A DNA stretch of 64,000 nt, from the NCBI GenBank assembly GCA_964058805.1, contig CAXKVV010002167.1:248001-312000 (forward strand), read 5' to 3'. This DNA is from Schoenoplectus triqueter. Its lineage: Eukaryota; Streptophyta; Magnoliopsida; Poales; Cyperaceae. The notes beneath the pieces are model-generated. The model saw nothing but the letters and a program-made list of their open reading frames with translations, made no database searches and was not told where the DNA came from. Below, in pieces: positions 1 to 10,080 of this stretch; within the stretch, counting starts at the first letter, position 1, and the number at the start of each line of letters is the position of its first letter. The position numbers and the translations under genes are program-made.

Positions 1-280
1 GGACCAGACGACCTTGGTACCGCCGAAAACGAGTCCTCGCGCGCAAAACTTGAAAACGGGACCCCACGCCCTCGGTACCGCCGAAAATGAGTCCGGGCGC
101 GCAAAACATGAAAACAGGACCCGACGACCTCGGCACTGCCGAAAACGTGTCCGGGCGCGCAAATCTTGTAAACGGGAAAGGACGCCCTCAGCACCGCCGA
201 AAACGTGTCCGGGCGCGAAAAAGTTGAAAAGAGGAAAGGACGCCCTCGGTACCGCCGAAAACGAGTCCGGGCGCGCAAAA

Positions 281-1240
281 CATGAAAACGGGACCAAACG
301 CCCACGGTACCGCCGAAAACGAGTCCGGGCGCGCAAAACAAGTAAAAGGGACCCGACGCCCTCGGTACCGCCGAAAACGAGTCCTGGCGCGCAAAACAAG
401 TAAAAGGGACCCGACGCCCTCGGTACCGCCGAAAATTAGTCCGGGCGCGCGGGACCCGACGCCCTCGGTACCGCCGAAAATGAGTCCTGGCGCGCAAAAC
501 AAGTAAAAGGGACCCGACGCCCTCGGTACCGCCGAAAATTAGTCCGGGCGCGCAAAACATGAAAACAGGACCCGACGACCTCGGCACTGCCGAAAACGTG
601 TCCGGGCGCGCAAATCTTGTAAACGGGAAAGGACGCCCTCAGTACCGCCAAAAACGAGTGTGGGTGCGCAAAAAAAGAAAATGGGACCCGACGACTTCGG
701 CACCGCCGAAAACGTGTCCGGGCGCGAAAAAGTTGAAAAGTGGAAAGGACGCCCTCGGTACCGCCGAAAACGAGTCCGTGCGCGCAAAACATGAAAACGG
801 GACCAAACGCCCACGGTACCGCCGAAAACGAGTCCGGGCGCGCAAAACAAGTAAAAGGGACCCGACGCCCTCGGTACCGCCGAAAACGAGTCCTGGCGCG
901 CAAAACAAGTAAAAGGGACCCGACGCCCTCGGTACCGCCGAAAATTAGTCCGGGCGCGCGGGACCCGACGCCCTCGGTACCGCCGAAAACGAGTCCTGGC
1001 GCGGAAAACAAGTAAAAGGGACCCGACGCCCTCGGTACCGCCGAAAATTAGTCCGGGCGCGCAAAACATGAAAACAGGACCCGACGACCTCGGCACTGCC
1101 GAAAACGTGTCCGAGCGCGCAAATCTTGTAAACGGGAAAGGACGCCCTCGGTAACGCCGAAAACGTGTCCTTGCGCGCAAAACTTGAAAACGGGAAAGGA
1201 CGCCCTCGGTAACGCCGAAAACGAGTCCGGGCGCGCAAAA
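281..1240 (+). repeat. Tandem 509/451-bp higher-order blocks
   Basis: Two successive blocks begin with the same rare monomer (GGGACCAAACGCCCACGG), at 281 and 790; the next one starts at 1,241. The first block is 509 bp and the second 451 bp, exactly one 58-bp monomer less. The period of 509 is 9 x 58 minus 13. The missing 13 bases are visible at 441-455 and again at 950-964, where GGGCGCGC runs straight into GGGACCCGACG without the usual AAAACAAGTAAAA. This shared deletion shows that the blocks are copies of each other and not independently arranged monomers. Bases 1-280 resemble 2,857-3,158, so the window opens inside an earlier HOR copy. Confidence 0.8.
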
Positions 1241-3158
1241 CATGAAAACGGGACCAAACGCCCACGGTACCGCCGAAAACGAGTCCGGGCGCGCAAAACA
1301 AGTAAAAGGGACCCGACGCGCTCGGTACCGCCGAAAACGAGTCCTGGCGCGCAAAACAAGTAAAAGGGACCCGACGCCCTCGGTACCGCCGAAAATTAGT
1401 CCTGGCGCGCAAAACTTGAAAACGGGACCCGACTGCCTCGGTACCGCCGAAAATGTGTCCGGGCGTGCAAAACATGAAAACGGGACCCGACGGCCTCGGC
1501 ACCGCCGAAAACGTGTCCGGGCGCGCAAAACTTGAAAATGGGAAAGGATGCCCTCTGTACCGCCGAAAACGAGTCCGGGCGCGCAAAACAAGAAAACGGG
1601 ACCTGACGACCTCGGCATCGCCGAAAACTAGTCCGGGCGCGCAAAACACGAAAACGGGACCCGACGACCTCGGCAACGCCCAAAACGAGTCCGGGCGCGC
1701 AAAACTCGAAAACGGGACAGGACGCCCTCGGTACCGCCAAAAACGTGTCCGGGCGCGCAACACATGAAAACGGGACCCGACGCCCTCGGCACCGCCGTAA
1801 ACGAGTCCGTGCGCGCAAAACTTGAAAACGGGAAAGGACGCCCTCGGTAACGCCGAAAACGAGTCCGGGCGCGCAAAACATAAAAACGGGACCCGACGAC
1901 CTCGGCAACGCCCAAAACGTGTCCTGGCGCGCAAAACTTGAAAACGGGAAAGGACGCCCTCGGTAACGCCGAAAACGAGTCCGGGCGCGCAAAACATGAA
2001 AACGGGACCCGACGACCTCCGCACCGCCGTAAACGAGTTCGGGCGCGCAAAACATGAAATCGGGACCCGTCGCCCACGGCACCGCCGAAAACGTGTCCGG
2101 GCGCGCAAACCTTGAAAACGGGATAGGACGCCCTCGGCACCGCCGAAAACAGGACCCGACGCCCACGGTACCGCCGAAAACGAGTCCCCGCGCGCAAAAC
2201 TTGAAAACGGGACCGGACGCCCTCGGTACCGCCGAAAATGAGTCCGGGCGCGCAAAACATGAAAACGGGACCCGACGACCTCGGCACCGCTGAAAACGTG
2301 TCCGGGCGCGCAAAACTTGAAAACGGGAAAGGACGCCCTCGGTACCGCCAAAAACGAGTCCGGGTGATCAAAACCTGAAAACGGGACCCGACGACCTCGG
2401 AACCGCCGAAAACGTGTCCGGGCGCGAAAAACTTGAAAACGGGAAACAACGCCCTCGGTACCGCCGAAAACGAGTCCGGGCGCGCAAAACATGAAAACGG
2501 CACCCGACGACCTCGGCACCGCCCAAAACGTGTTCGGGCGCGCAAAACTTGAAAACGGGACCAGACGCCCTCGGTACCACCGAAAACGAATCCGGGAGCG
2601 CAAAACATGAAAATGGGACCCGACGCCCTCGGCACCGACCAAAACGTGTTCGGGCGCGCCTACCTTGAAAACGGGACAGGACGCCCTCGGCACCGCCGAA
2701 AACGGGACAGGACGCCCTCGGCACCGCCGAAAACGTATCCGGGCACGCAAAACATGAAAACGGGACCCGACGCCCACGGTACCGCCGAAATCGAGTCCGG
2801 GAGCGCAAAGCATGTAAAAGGGACCCGACGACCTCGGTACCGCCGAAATCGAGTCCTCGCGCGCAAAACTTGAAAACGGGACCTCACGCCCTCGGTACCG
2901 CCGAAAATGAGTCCGGGCGCGCAAAACATGAAAACAGGACCCGACGACCTCGGCACCGCCGAAAACGTTTCCGGGCGCGCAAAACTTGTAAACGGGAAAG
3001 GACGCCGTTGGTACCGCCAAAAACGAGTCTGGGTGCGCAAAACATGAAAACGGGACCCGACGACCGGGGCACCGCCCAAAACGTGTCCGGGTGCGAAAAA
3101 CTTGAAAACGGGAAAGGACGCCCTCGGTACCGCCGAAAATGACTCCGGGCGCGCAAAA
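1241..3158 (+). repeat. 1,918-bp HOR, copy 1
   Basis: This block is repeated directly by the next one. Many rare variants recur at a constant offset of 1,918 bp: the GGGCGTGC monomer near 1,460 and 3,378, the AAATCGGGACCCGTCGCCC monomer near 2,055 and 3,973, and the GGGAGCGC plus CACCGACC pair near 2,600 and 4,518. Since 1,918 is 33 x 58 plus 4, the block contains odd-length monomers, including 31-bp half-units near 2,150 and 2,700. Confidence 0.85.
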
Positions 3159-5018
3159 CATGAAAACGGGACAAAACGCCCACGGTACCGCCGAAAACGA
3201 GTCCGGGCGCGCAAAACAAGTAAAAGGGACCCGACGCCCTCGGTACCGCCGAAAACGAGTCCTGGCGCGCAAAACAAGTAAAATGGGCCCGACGCCCTCG
3301 GTACCGCCGAAAACTAGTCCTGGCGCGCAAAACTTGAAAACGGGACCCGACTGCCTCGGTACCGCCGAATATGTGTCCGGGCGTGCAAAACATGAAAACG
3401 GGACCCGACGGCCTCGGCACCGCCGAAAACGTGTCCGGGCGCGCAAAACTTGAAAATGGGAAAGGATGCCCTCTGTACCGCCGAAAACGAGTCCGGGCGC
3501 GCAAAACAAGAAAACGGGACCCGACGACCTCGGCATCGCCGAAAACGAGTCCGGGCGCGCAAAACACGAAAACGGGACCCGACGACCTCGGCAACGCCCA
3601 AAACGAGTCCGGGCGCGCAAAACTCGAAAACGGGACAGGACGCCCTCGGTACCGCCAAAAACGTGTCCGGGCGCGCAACACATGAAAACGGGACCCGACG
3701 CCCTCGGCACCGCCGTAAACGAGTCCGTGCGCGCAAAACTTGAAAACGGGAAAGGACGCCCTCGGTAACGCCGAAAACAAGTCCGGGCGCGCAAAACATA
3801 AAAACGGGACCCGACGACCTCGGCAACGCCCAAAACGTGTCCTGGCGCGCAAAACTTGAAAACGGGAAAGGACGCCCTCGGTAACGCCGAAAACGAGTCC
3901 TGGCGCGCAAAACATGAAAACGGGACCCGACGACCTCCGCACCGCCGTAAACGAGTTCGGGCGCGCAAAACATGAAATCGGGACCCGTCGCCCACGGCAC
4001 CGCCGAAAACGTGTCCGGGCGCGCAAACCTTGAAAACGGGATAGGACGCCCTCGGCACCGCCGAAAACAGGACCCGACGCCCACGGTACCGCCGAAAACG
4101 AGTCCCCGCGCGCAAAACTTGAAAACGGGACCGGACGCCCTCGGTACCGCCGAAAATGAGTCCGGGCGCGCAAAACATGAAAACGGGACCCGACGACCTC
4201 GGCACCGCCGAAAACGTGTCCGGGCGCGCAAAACTTGAAAACGGGAAAGGACGCCCTCGGTACCGCCAAAAACGAGTCCGGGTGCGCAAAACCTGAAAAC
4301 GGGACCCGACGACCTCGGCACCGCCGAAAACGTGTCCGGGCGCGAAAAACTTGAAAACGGGAAAGAACGCCCTCGGTACCGCCGAAAACGAGTCCGGGCG
4401 CGCAAAACATGAAAACGGCACCCGACGACCTCGGCACCGCCCAAAACGTGTTCGGGCGCGCAAAACTTGAAAACGGGACCAGACGCCCTCGGTACCACCG
4501 AAAACGAATCCGGGAGCGCAAAACATGAAAATGGGACCCGACGCCCTCGGCACCGACCAAAACGTGTTCGGGCGCGCCTACCTTGAAAACGGGACAGGAC
4601 GCCCTCGGCACCGCCGAAAACGGGACAGGACGCCCTCGGCACCGCCGAAAACGTGTCCGGGCACGCAAAACATGAAAACGGGACCCGACGCCCACGGTAC
4701 CGCCGAAATCGTGTCCGGGAGCGCAAAGCATGTAAAAGGGACCCAACGACCTCGGTACCGCCGAAATCGAGTCCTCGCGCGCAAAACTTGAAAACGGGAC
4801 CTCACGCCCTCGGTACCGCCGAAAATGAGTCCGGGCGCGCAAAACATGAAAACAGGAACCGACGACCTCGGCACCGCCGAAAACGTTTCCGGGTGCGCAA
4901 AACTTGTAAACGGGAAAGGACGCCGTTGGTACCGCCAAAAACGAGTCTGGGTGCGCAAAACATGAAAACGGGACCCGACGACCTGGGCACCGCCCAAAAC
5001 GTGTCCGGGCGCGGAAAA
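3159..5018 (+). repeat. 1,918-bp HOR, copy 2 (one monomer shorter)
   Basis: This is a near-identical direct copy of 1,241-3,158. The anchor monomer that opens both copies (CATGAAAACGGGACMAAACG type) reappears at 5,019, so this copy is 1,860 bp, exactly one monomer shorter. The lost monomer can be placed near 5,010: copy 1 has a GAAAAACTTG monomer before the anchor, whereas here GCGGAAAACATG leads straight into it. Scattered single-base differences separate the copies, as expected of a recent unequal exchange followed by mutation. Confidence 0.83.
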
Positions 5019-6317
5019 CATGAAAACGGGACCAAACGCCCACGGTACCGCCGAAAACGAGTCCGGGCGCGCAAAACAAGTAAAAGGGACCCGACGCCCT
5101 CGGTACCGCCGAAAACGAGTCCTCGCGCGCAAAACAAGTAAAAGGGACCCGACGCCCTCGGTACCGCCGAAAACTAGTCCTTGCGCGCAAAACTTGAAAA
5201 CGGGACCCGACGACCTCGGTACCGCCGAAAATGAGTCCGGGCGCGCAAAACATGAAAACGGGACCGGACGGCCTCGGCACCGCCGAAAACGTGTCCGGGC
5301 GCGCAAAACTTGAAAACGGGAAAGGACGCCCTCAGTACCGCCGAGAACGAGTCCGGGCGCGCAAAACAAGAAAACAGGACCCGATGACGTCGGCACCGCC
5401 GAAAACGAGTCCGGGCGCGCAAAACATGAAAACGGGACCCGACGACCTCGGCAACGCCCAAAACGTGTCCGGGCACGCAAAACTCGAAAACGGGACAGGA
5501 CGCCCTCGGTACCGCCGAAAACGTGTCCGGGCGCGCAAAACATGAAAACGGGACCCGACGCCCTCGGCACCGCCATAAACGAGTCCGTGCGCGCAAAACT
5601 TGAAAACGGGAAAGGACGCCATCGGTAACGCCGAAAACGAGTCCAGGCGCGCAAAACATGAAAACGGGACCCGACGACCTCGGCACCGTCGAAAACGCGT
5701 CCGGACACGCAAAACATGAAAACGGTACCCGACGACCTCGGCAACGCCCAAAACGTGTCCATGCGCGCAAAACTTGAAAACAGGAAAGGACGCCCTCGGT
5801 AACGCCGAAAACGAGTCCGGGCGTGCAAAACATGAAAACGGGACCCGACGACCTCAGCACCGCCGTAAACGAGTCCGGGCGCGCAAAACATGAAATCGGG
5901 ACCCGTCTTCCACGGTACCGCCGAAAACGAGTCCGGGCGCGCAAAACATGAAAACGGGACCCGACGACCTCGGCACTGCCGAAAACGTGTCCGGGCATGC
6001 AAACCTTGAAAACGAGATAGGACGCCCTCAGCAACGCCGAAAACGGGACCGGACGACCTCGGCACCGCCGAAAACGTGTCCGGGCGCGAAAACCCTGAAA
6101 ACGGGAAAGAACGCCCTCGGTACCGCCGAAAACGAGTCCGGGCATGCAAAACATGAAAACGGGACCCGACGAGCACGGCACCACCCAAAACGTGTTCGGG
6201 CGCGCAAAACTTGAAAACGGGACAAGACGCCCTCGGTACCGCCGAAAACGAGTCCGGGAGCGCAAAACATGAAAACGGGTCCCGACGCCCTCGGCACCGA
6301 CCAAAACGTGTTCGGGC

Positions 6318-6383
6318 GCGCATACCTTGAAAACGGGACAGGACGCCCTCGCGCATACCTTGAAAACGGGACAGGACGCCCTC
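6318..6383 (+). repeat. 33-bp tandem duplication, founder-type cassette (copy 1 of 5)
   Basis: The unit starting GCGCATACCTTG is present twice in tandem, at 6,318 and 6,351, a 33-bp step that skips the GGCACC...GTGTCCGG part of the monomer. The break joins ...GCCCTC to GCGCATACC. The same junction is found at 7,194/7,227, 7,606/7,639, 9,093/9,126 and 9,505/9,538, so one deletion event was later multiplied by HOR amplification. It is a good lineage marker. Confidence 0.88.
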
Positions 6384-7193
6384 AGCACCGCCGAAAACGG
6401 GACAGGACGCCCTTGGTACCGCCGAAAACGAGTCCTGGCGCGCAAAACGAGTAAAAGGGACCCGACGCCCTCGGTACCGCCGAAAACTAGTCCTGGCGCG
6501 CAAAACTTGAAAACGGGACCCGACGGCCTCGGTACCGCCGAAAATGAGTCCGGGCGCGCAAAACATGAAAACGGGACCGGACGGCCTCGGCACCGCCGAA
6601 AACGTGTCCGGGCGCGCAAAACTCGAAAACGGGAAAGGACGCCCTCGGTACCGCCGGAAACGAGTCCGGGCGCGCAAAACATGAAAACGGGACCCGATGC
6701 CCTCGGCACCGCCGTAAACGAGTCCGGGCGCGCAAAACATGAAAACGGGACCTGACGACCTCGGTAACGCCCAAAACGTGTCCGGGCGCGCAAAACTCGA
6801 AAACGGGACAGGACGCCCTCGGTATCGCCGAAAACGTGTCCGGGCGCGTAAAACATGAAAACGGGACCCGACGCCCTCGGCACCGCCATAAACGAGTCCG
6901 TGCGCGCAAAACTTGAAAACGGGAAAGGACGCCATCGGTAACGCCGAAAACGAGTCCAGGCGCGCAAAACATGAAAACGGGACCCGACGACCTCGGCACC
7001 GCCGAAAACGCGTCCGGACACGCAAAACATGAAAATGGTACCCGACGACCTCGGCAACGCCCAAAACGTGTCCATGCGCGCAAAACTTGAAAACGGGGCA
7101 GGACGCCCTCGGTACCGCCGAAAACGTGTCCGGGCGCGCAAAACATGAAAACGGGTCCCGATGACGTCGGCACCGACCAAAACGTGTTCGGGC

Positions 7194-7259
7194 GCGCATA
7201 CCTTGAAAACGGGACAGGACGCCCTCGCGCATACCTTGAAAACGGGACAGGACGCCCTC
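7194..7259 (+). repeat. 33-bp tandem duplication cassette (copy 2 of 5)
   Basis: Units begin at 7,194 and 7,227 with the same GCGCATACCTTG start and the same GCCCTC/GCGCATACC junction as the copy at 6,318. Confidence 0.87.
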
Positions 7260-7605
7260 AGCACCGCCGAAAACGGGACAGGACGCCCTTGGTACCGCCG
7301 AAAACGAGTCCTGGCGCGCAAAACGAGTAAAAGGGACCCGACGCCCTCGGTACCGCCGAAAACTAGTCCTGGCGCGCAAAACTTGAAAACGGGACCCGAC
7401 GGCCTCGGTACCGCCGAAAATGAGTCCGTGCGCGCAAAACATGAAAACGGGACCGGACGGCCTCGGCACCGCCGAAAACGTGTCCGGGCGCGCAAAACTT
7501 GAAAACGGGAAAGGACGCCCTCGGTACCGCCGAAAACGAGTCCGGGAGCGCAAAACATGAAAACGGGTCCCGACGCCCTTGGCACCGCCGAAAACGTGTT
7601 CGGAC

Positions 7606-7671
7606 GTGCATACCTTGAAAACGGGACAGGACGCCCTCGCGCATACCTTGAAAACGGGACAGGACGCCCTC
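7606..7671 (+). repeat. 33-bp tandem duplication cassette (copy 3 of 5)
   Basis: Units begin at 7,606 and 7,639. The first starts GTGCAT instead of GCGCAT, a private substitution that separates this copy from the one at 9,505. Confidence 0.86.
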
Positions 7672-9092
7672 GGCACCGCCGAAAACGGGACAGGACGCCC
7701 TTGGTACCGCCGAAAACGAGTCCTCGCGTGCAAAACAAGTAAAAGGGACCCGACGCCCTCGGTACCGCCGAAAACTAGTCCTTGCGCGCAAAACTTGAAA
7801 ACGGGACCCGACGACCTCGGTACCGCCGAAAATGAGTTCGGGCGCGCAAAACATGAAAACGGGACCGGACGGCCTCGGCACCGCCGAAAACGTGTCCGGG
7901 CGCGCAAAACTTGAAAACGGGAAAGGACGCCCTCAGTACCGCCGAGAACGAGTCCGGGCGCGCAAAACAAGAAAACAGGACCCGATGACGTCGGCACCGC
8001 CGAAAACGAGTCCGGGCGCGCAAAACATGAAAACGGGACCCGACGACCTCGGCAACGCCCAAAACGTGTCCGGGCGCGCAAAACTCGAAAACGGGGCAGG
8101 ACGCCCTCGGTACCGCCGAAAACGTGTCCGGGCGCGCAAAACATGAAAACGGGACCCGATGCCCTCGGCACCGCCGTAAACGAGTCCGGGCGCGCAAAAC
8201 ATGAAAACGGGACCTGACGACCTCGGTAACGCCCAAAACGTGTCTGGGCGCGCAAAACTCGAAAACGGGACAGGACGCCCTCGGTATCGCCGAAAACGTG
8301 TCCGGGCGCGTAAAACATGAAAACGGGACCCGACGCCCTCGGCACCGCCATAAACGAGTCCGTGCGCGCAAAACTTGAAAACGGGAAAGGACGCCATCGG
8401 TAACGCCGAAAACGAGTCCCGGCGCGCAAAACATGAAAACGGGACCCGACGACCTCGGCACCGCCGAAAACGCGTCCGGACACGCAAAACATGAAAATGG
8501 TACCCGACGACCTCGGCAACGCCCAAAACGTGTCCATGCGCGCAAAACTTGAAAACAGGAAAGGACGCCCTCGGTAACGCCGAAAACGAGTCCGGGCGTG
8601 CAAAACATGAAAACGGGACCCGACGACCTCAGCACCGCCGTAAACGAGTCCGGGCGCGCAAAACATGAAATCGGGACCCGTTTTCCACGGTACCGCCGAA
8701 AACGAGTCCGGGCGCGCAAAACATGAAAACGGGACCCGACGACCTCGGCACTGCCGAAAACGTGTCCGGGCATGCAAACCTTGAAAACGAGATAGGACGC
8801 CCTCAGCAACGCCGAAAACGGGACCGGACGACCTCGGCACCGCCGAAAACGTGTCCGGGCGCGAAAACCCTGAAAACGGGAAAGAACGCCCTCGGTACCG
8901 CCGAAAACGAGTCCGGGCGCGCAAAACATGAAAACGGGACCCGACGAGCACGGCACCACCCAAAACGTGTTCGGGCGCGCAAAACTTGAAAACGGGACAA
9001 GACGCCCTCGGTACCGCCGAAAACGAGTCCGGGAGCGCAAAACATGAAAACGGGTCCCGACGCCCTCGGCACCGACCAAAACGTGTTCGGGC

Positions 9093-9158
9093 GCGCATAC
9101 CTTGAAAACGGGACAGGACGCCCTCGCGCATACCTTGAAAACGGGACAGGACGCCCTC
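9093..9158 (+). repeat. 33-bp tandem duplication cassette (copy 4 of 5)
   Basis: Units begin at 9,093 and 9,126, exactly 1,899 bp after the cassette at 7,194. Confidence 0.87.
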
Positions 9159-9504
9159 AGCACCGCCGAAAACAGGACAGGACGCCCTTGGTACCGCCGA
9201 AAACGAGTCCTGGCGCGCAAAACGAGTAAAAGGGACCCGACGCCCTCGGTACCGCCGAAAACTAGTCCTGGCGCGCAAAACTTGAAAACGGGACCCGACG
9301 GCCTCGGTACCGCCGAAAATGAGTCCGGGCGCGCAAAACATGAAAACGGGACCGGACGGCCTCGGCACCGCCGAAAACGTGTCCGGGCGCGCAAAACTTG
9401 AAAACGGGAAAGGACGCCCTCGGTACCGCCGGAAACGAGTCCGGGAGCGCAAAACATGAAAACGGGTCCCGACGCCCTCGGCACCGACCAAAACGTGTTC
9501 GGAC

Positions 9505-9570
9505 GCGCATACCTTGAAAACGGGACAGGACGCCTTCGCGCATACCTTGAAAACGGGACAGGACGCCCTC
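9505..9570 (+). repeat. 33-bp tandem duplication cassette (copy 5 of 5)
   Basis: Units begin at 9,505 and 9,538, exactly 1,899 bp after the cassette at 7,606, and 412 bp after the preceding cassette, as in the earlier pair. Confidence 0.87.
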
Positions 9571-10080
9571 GGCACCGCCGAAAACGGGACAGGACGCCCT
9601 CGGTACCTCCGAAAACGAGTCCTCGCGTGCAAAACAAGTAAAAGGGACCCGACGCCCTCGGTACCGCCGAAAACTAGTCCTTGCGCGCAAAACTTGAAAA
9701 CGGGACCCGACGACCTCGGTACCGCTGAATATGAGTCCGGGCGCGCAAAACATGAAAACGGGACCGGACGGCCTCGGCACCGCCGAAAACGTGTCCGGGC
9801 GCGCAAAACTTGAAAACGGGAAAGGACGCCCTCAGTACCGCCGAGAACGAGTCCGGGCGCGCAAAACAAGAAAACAGGACCCGATGACGTCGGCACCGCC
9901 GAAAACGAGTCCGGGCGCGCAGAAAATGAAAACGGGACCCGACGACCTCGGCAACGCCCAAAACGTGTCCGGGCGCGCAAAACTCGAAAACGGGGCAGGA
10001 CGCCCTCGGTACCGCCGAAAACGTGTCCGGGCGCGCAAAACATGAAAACGGGACCCGATGCCCTCGGCACCGCCGTAAAC

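Larger units (their letters stand above)
5019..10080 (+). repeat. Nested HOR complex (1,899- and 2,775-bp offsets)
   Basis: Several overlapping duplications cover this stretch. A doubled GCGCATACCTTG cassette lies at 6,318, 7,194, 7,606, 9,093 and 9,505. The spacings are 876, 412, 1,487 and 412, so 7,194/7,606 and 9,093/9,505 form one pair copied at 1,899 bp, and 6,318 to 9,093 is 2,775 bp (876 + 1,899). Independent markers agree: the monomer before 5,891 (TGAAATCGGG then a rare TTCCACGG) recurs at 8,666, also 2,775 bp away, and 7,145-8,150 matches 9,044-10,045 at 1,899. Further matches at an offset of 2,601 (5,231 and 7,832) show more than one round of unequal exchange. Homology fades after about 10,080. 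Confidence 0.8.

Noticed and set aside
14..403. Many small Lys/Arg-rich proteins of about 88-130 residues on the other strand
   Set aside because: They start at ATG in CATGAAAACG and end at the TGA of a later CATGAAAA or CTTGAAAA. Lengths near 39 or 97 codons follow from the 58-bp step, and the same peptides recur wherever the monomer order recurs.
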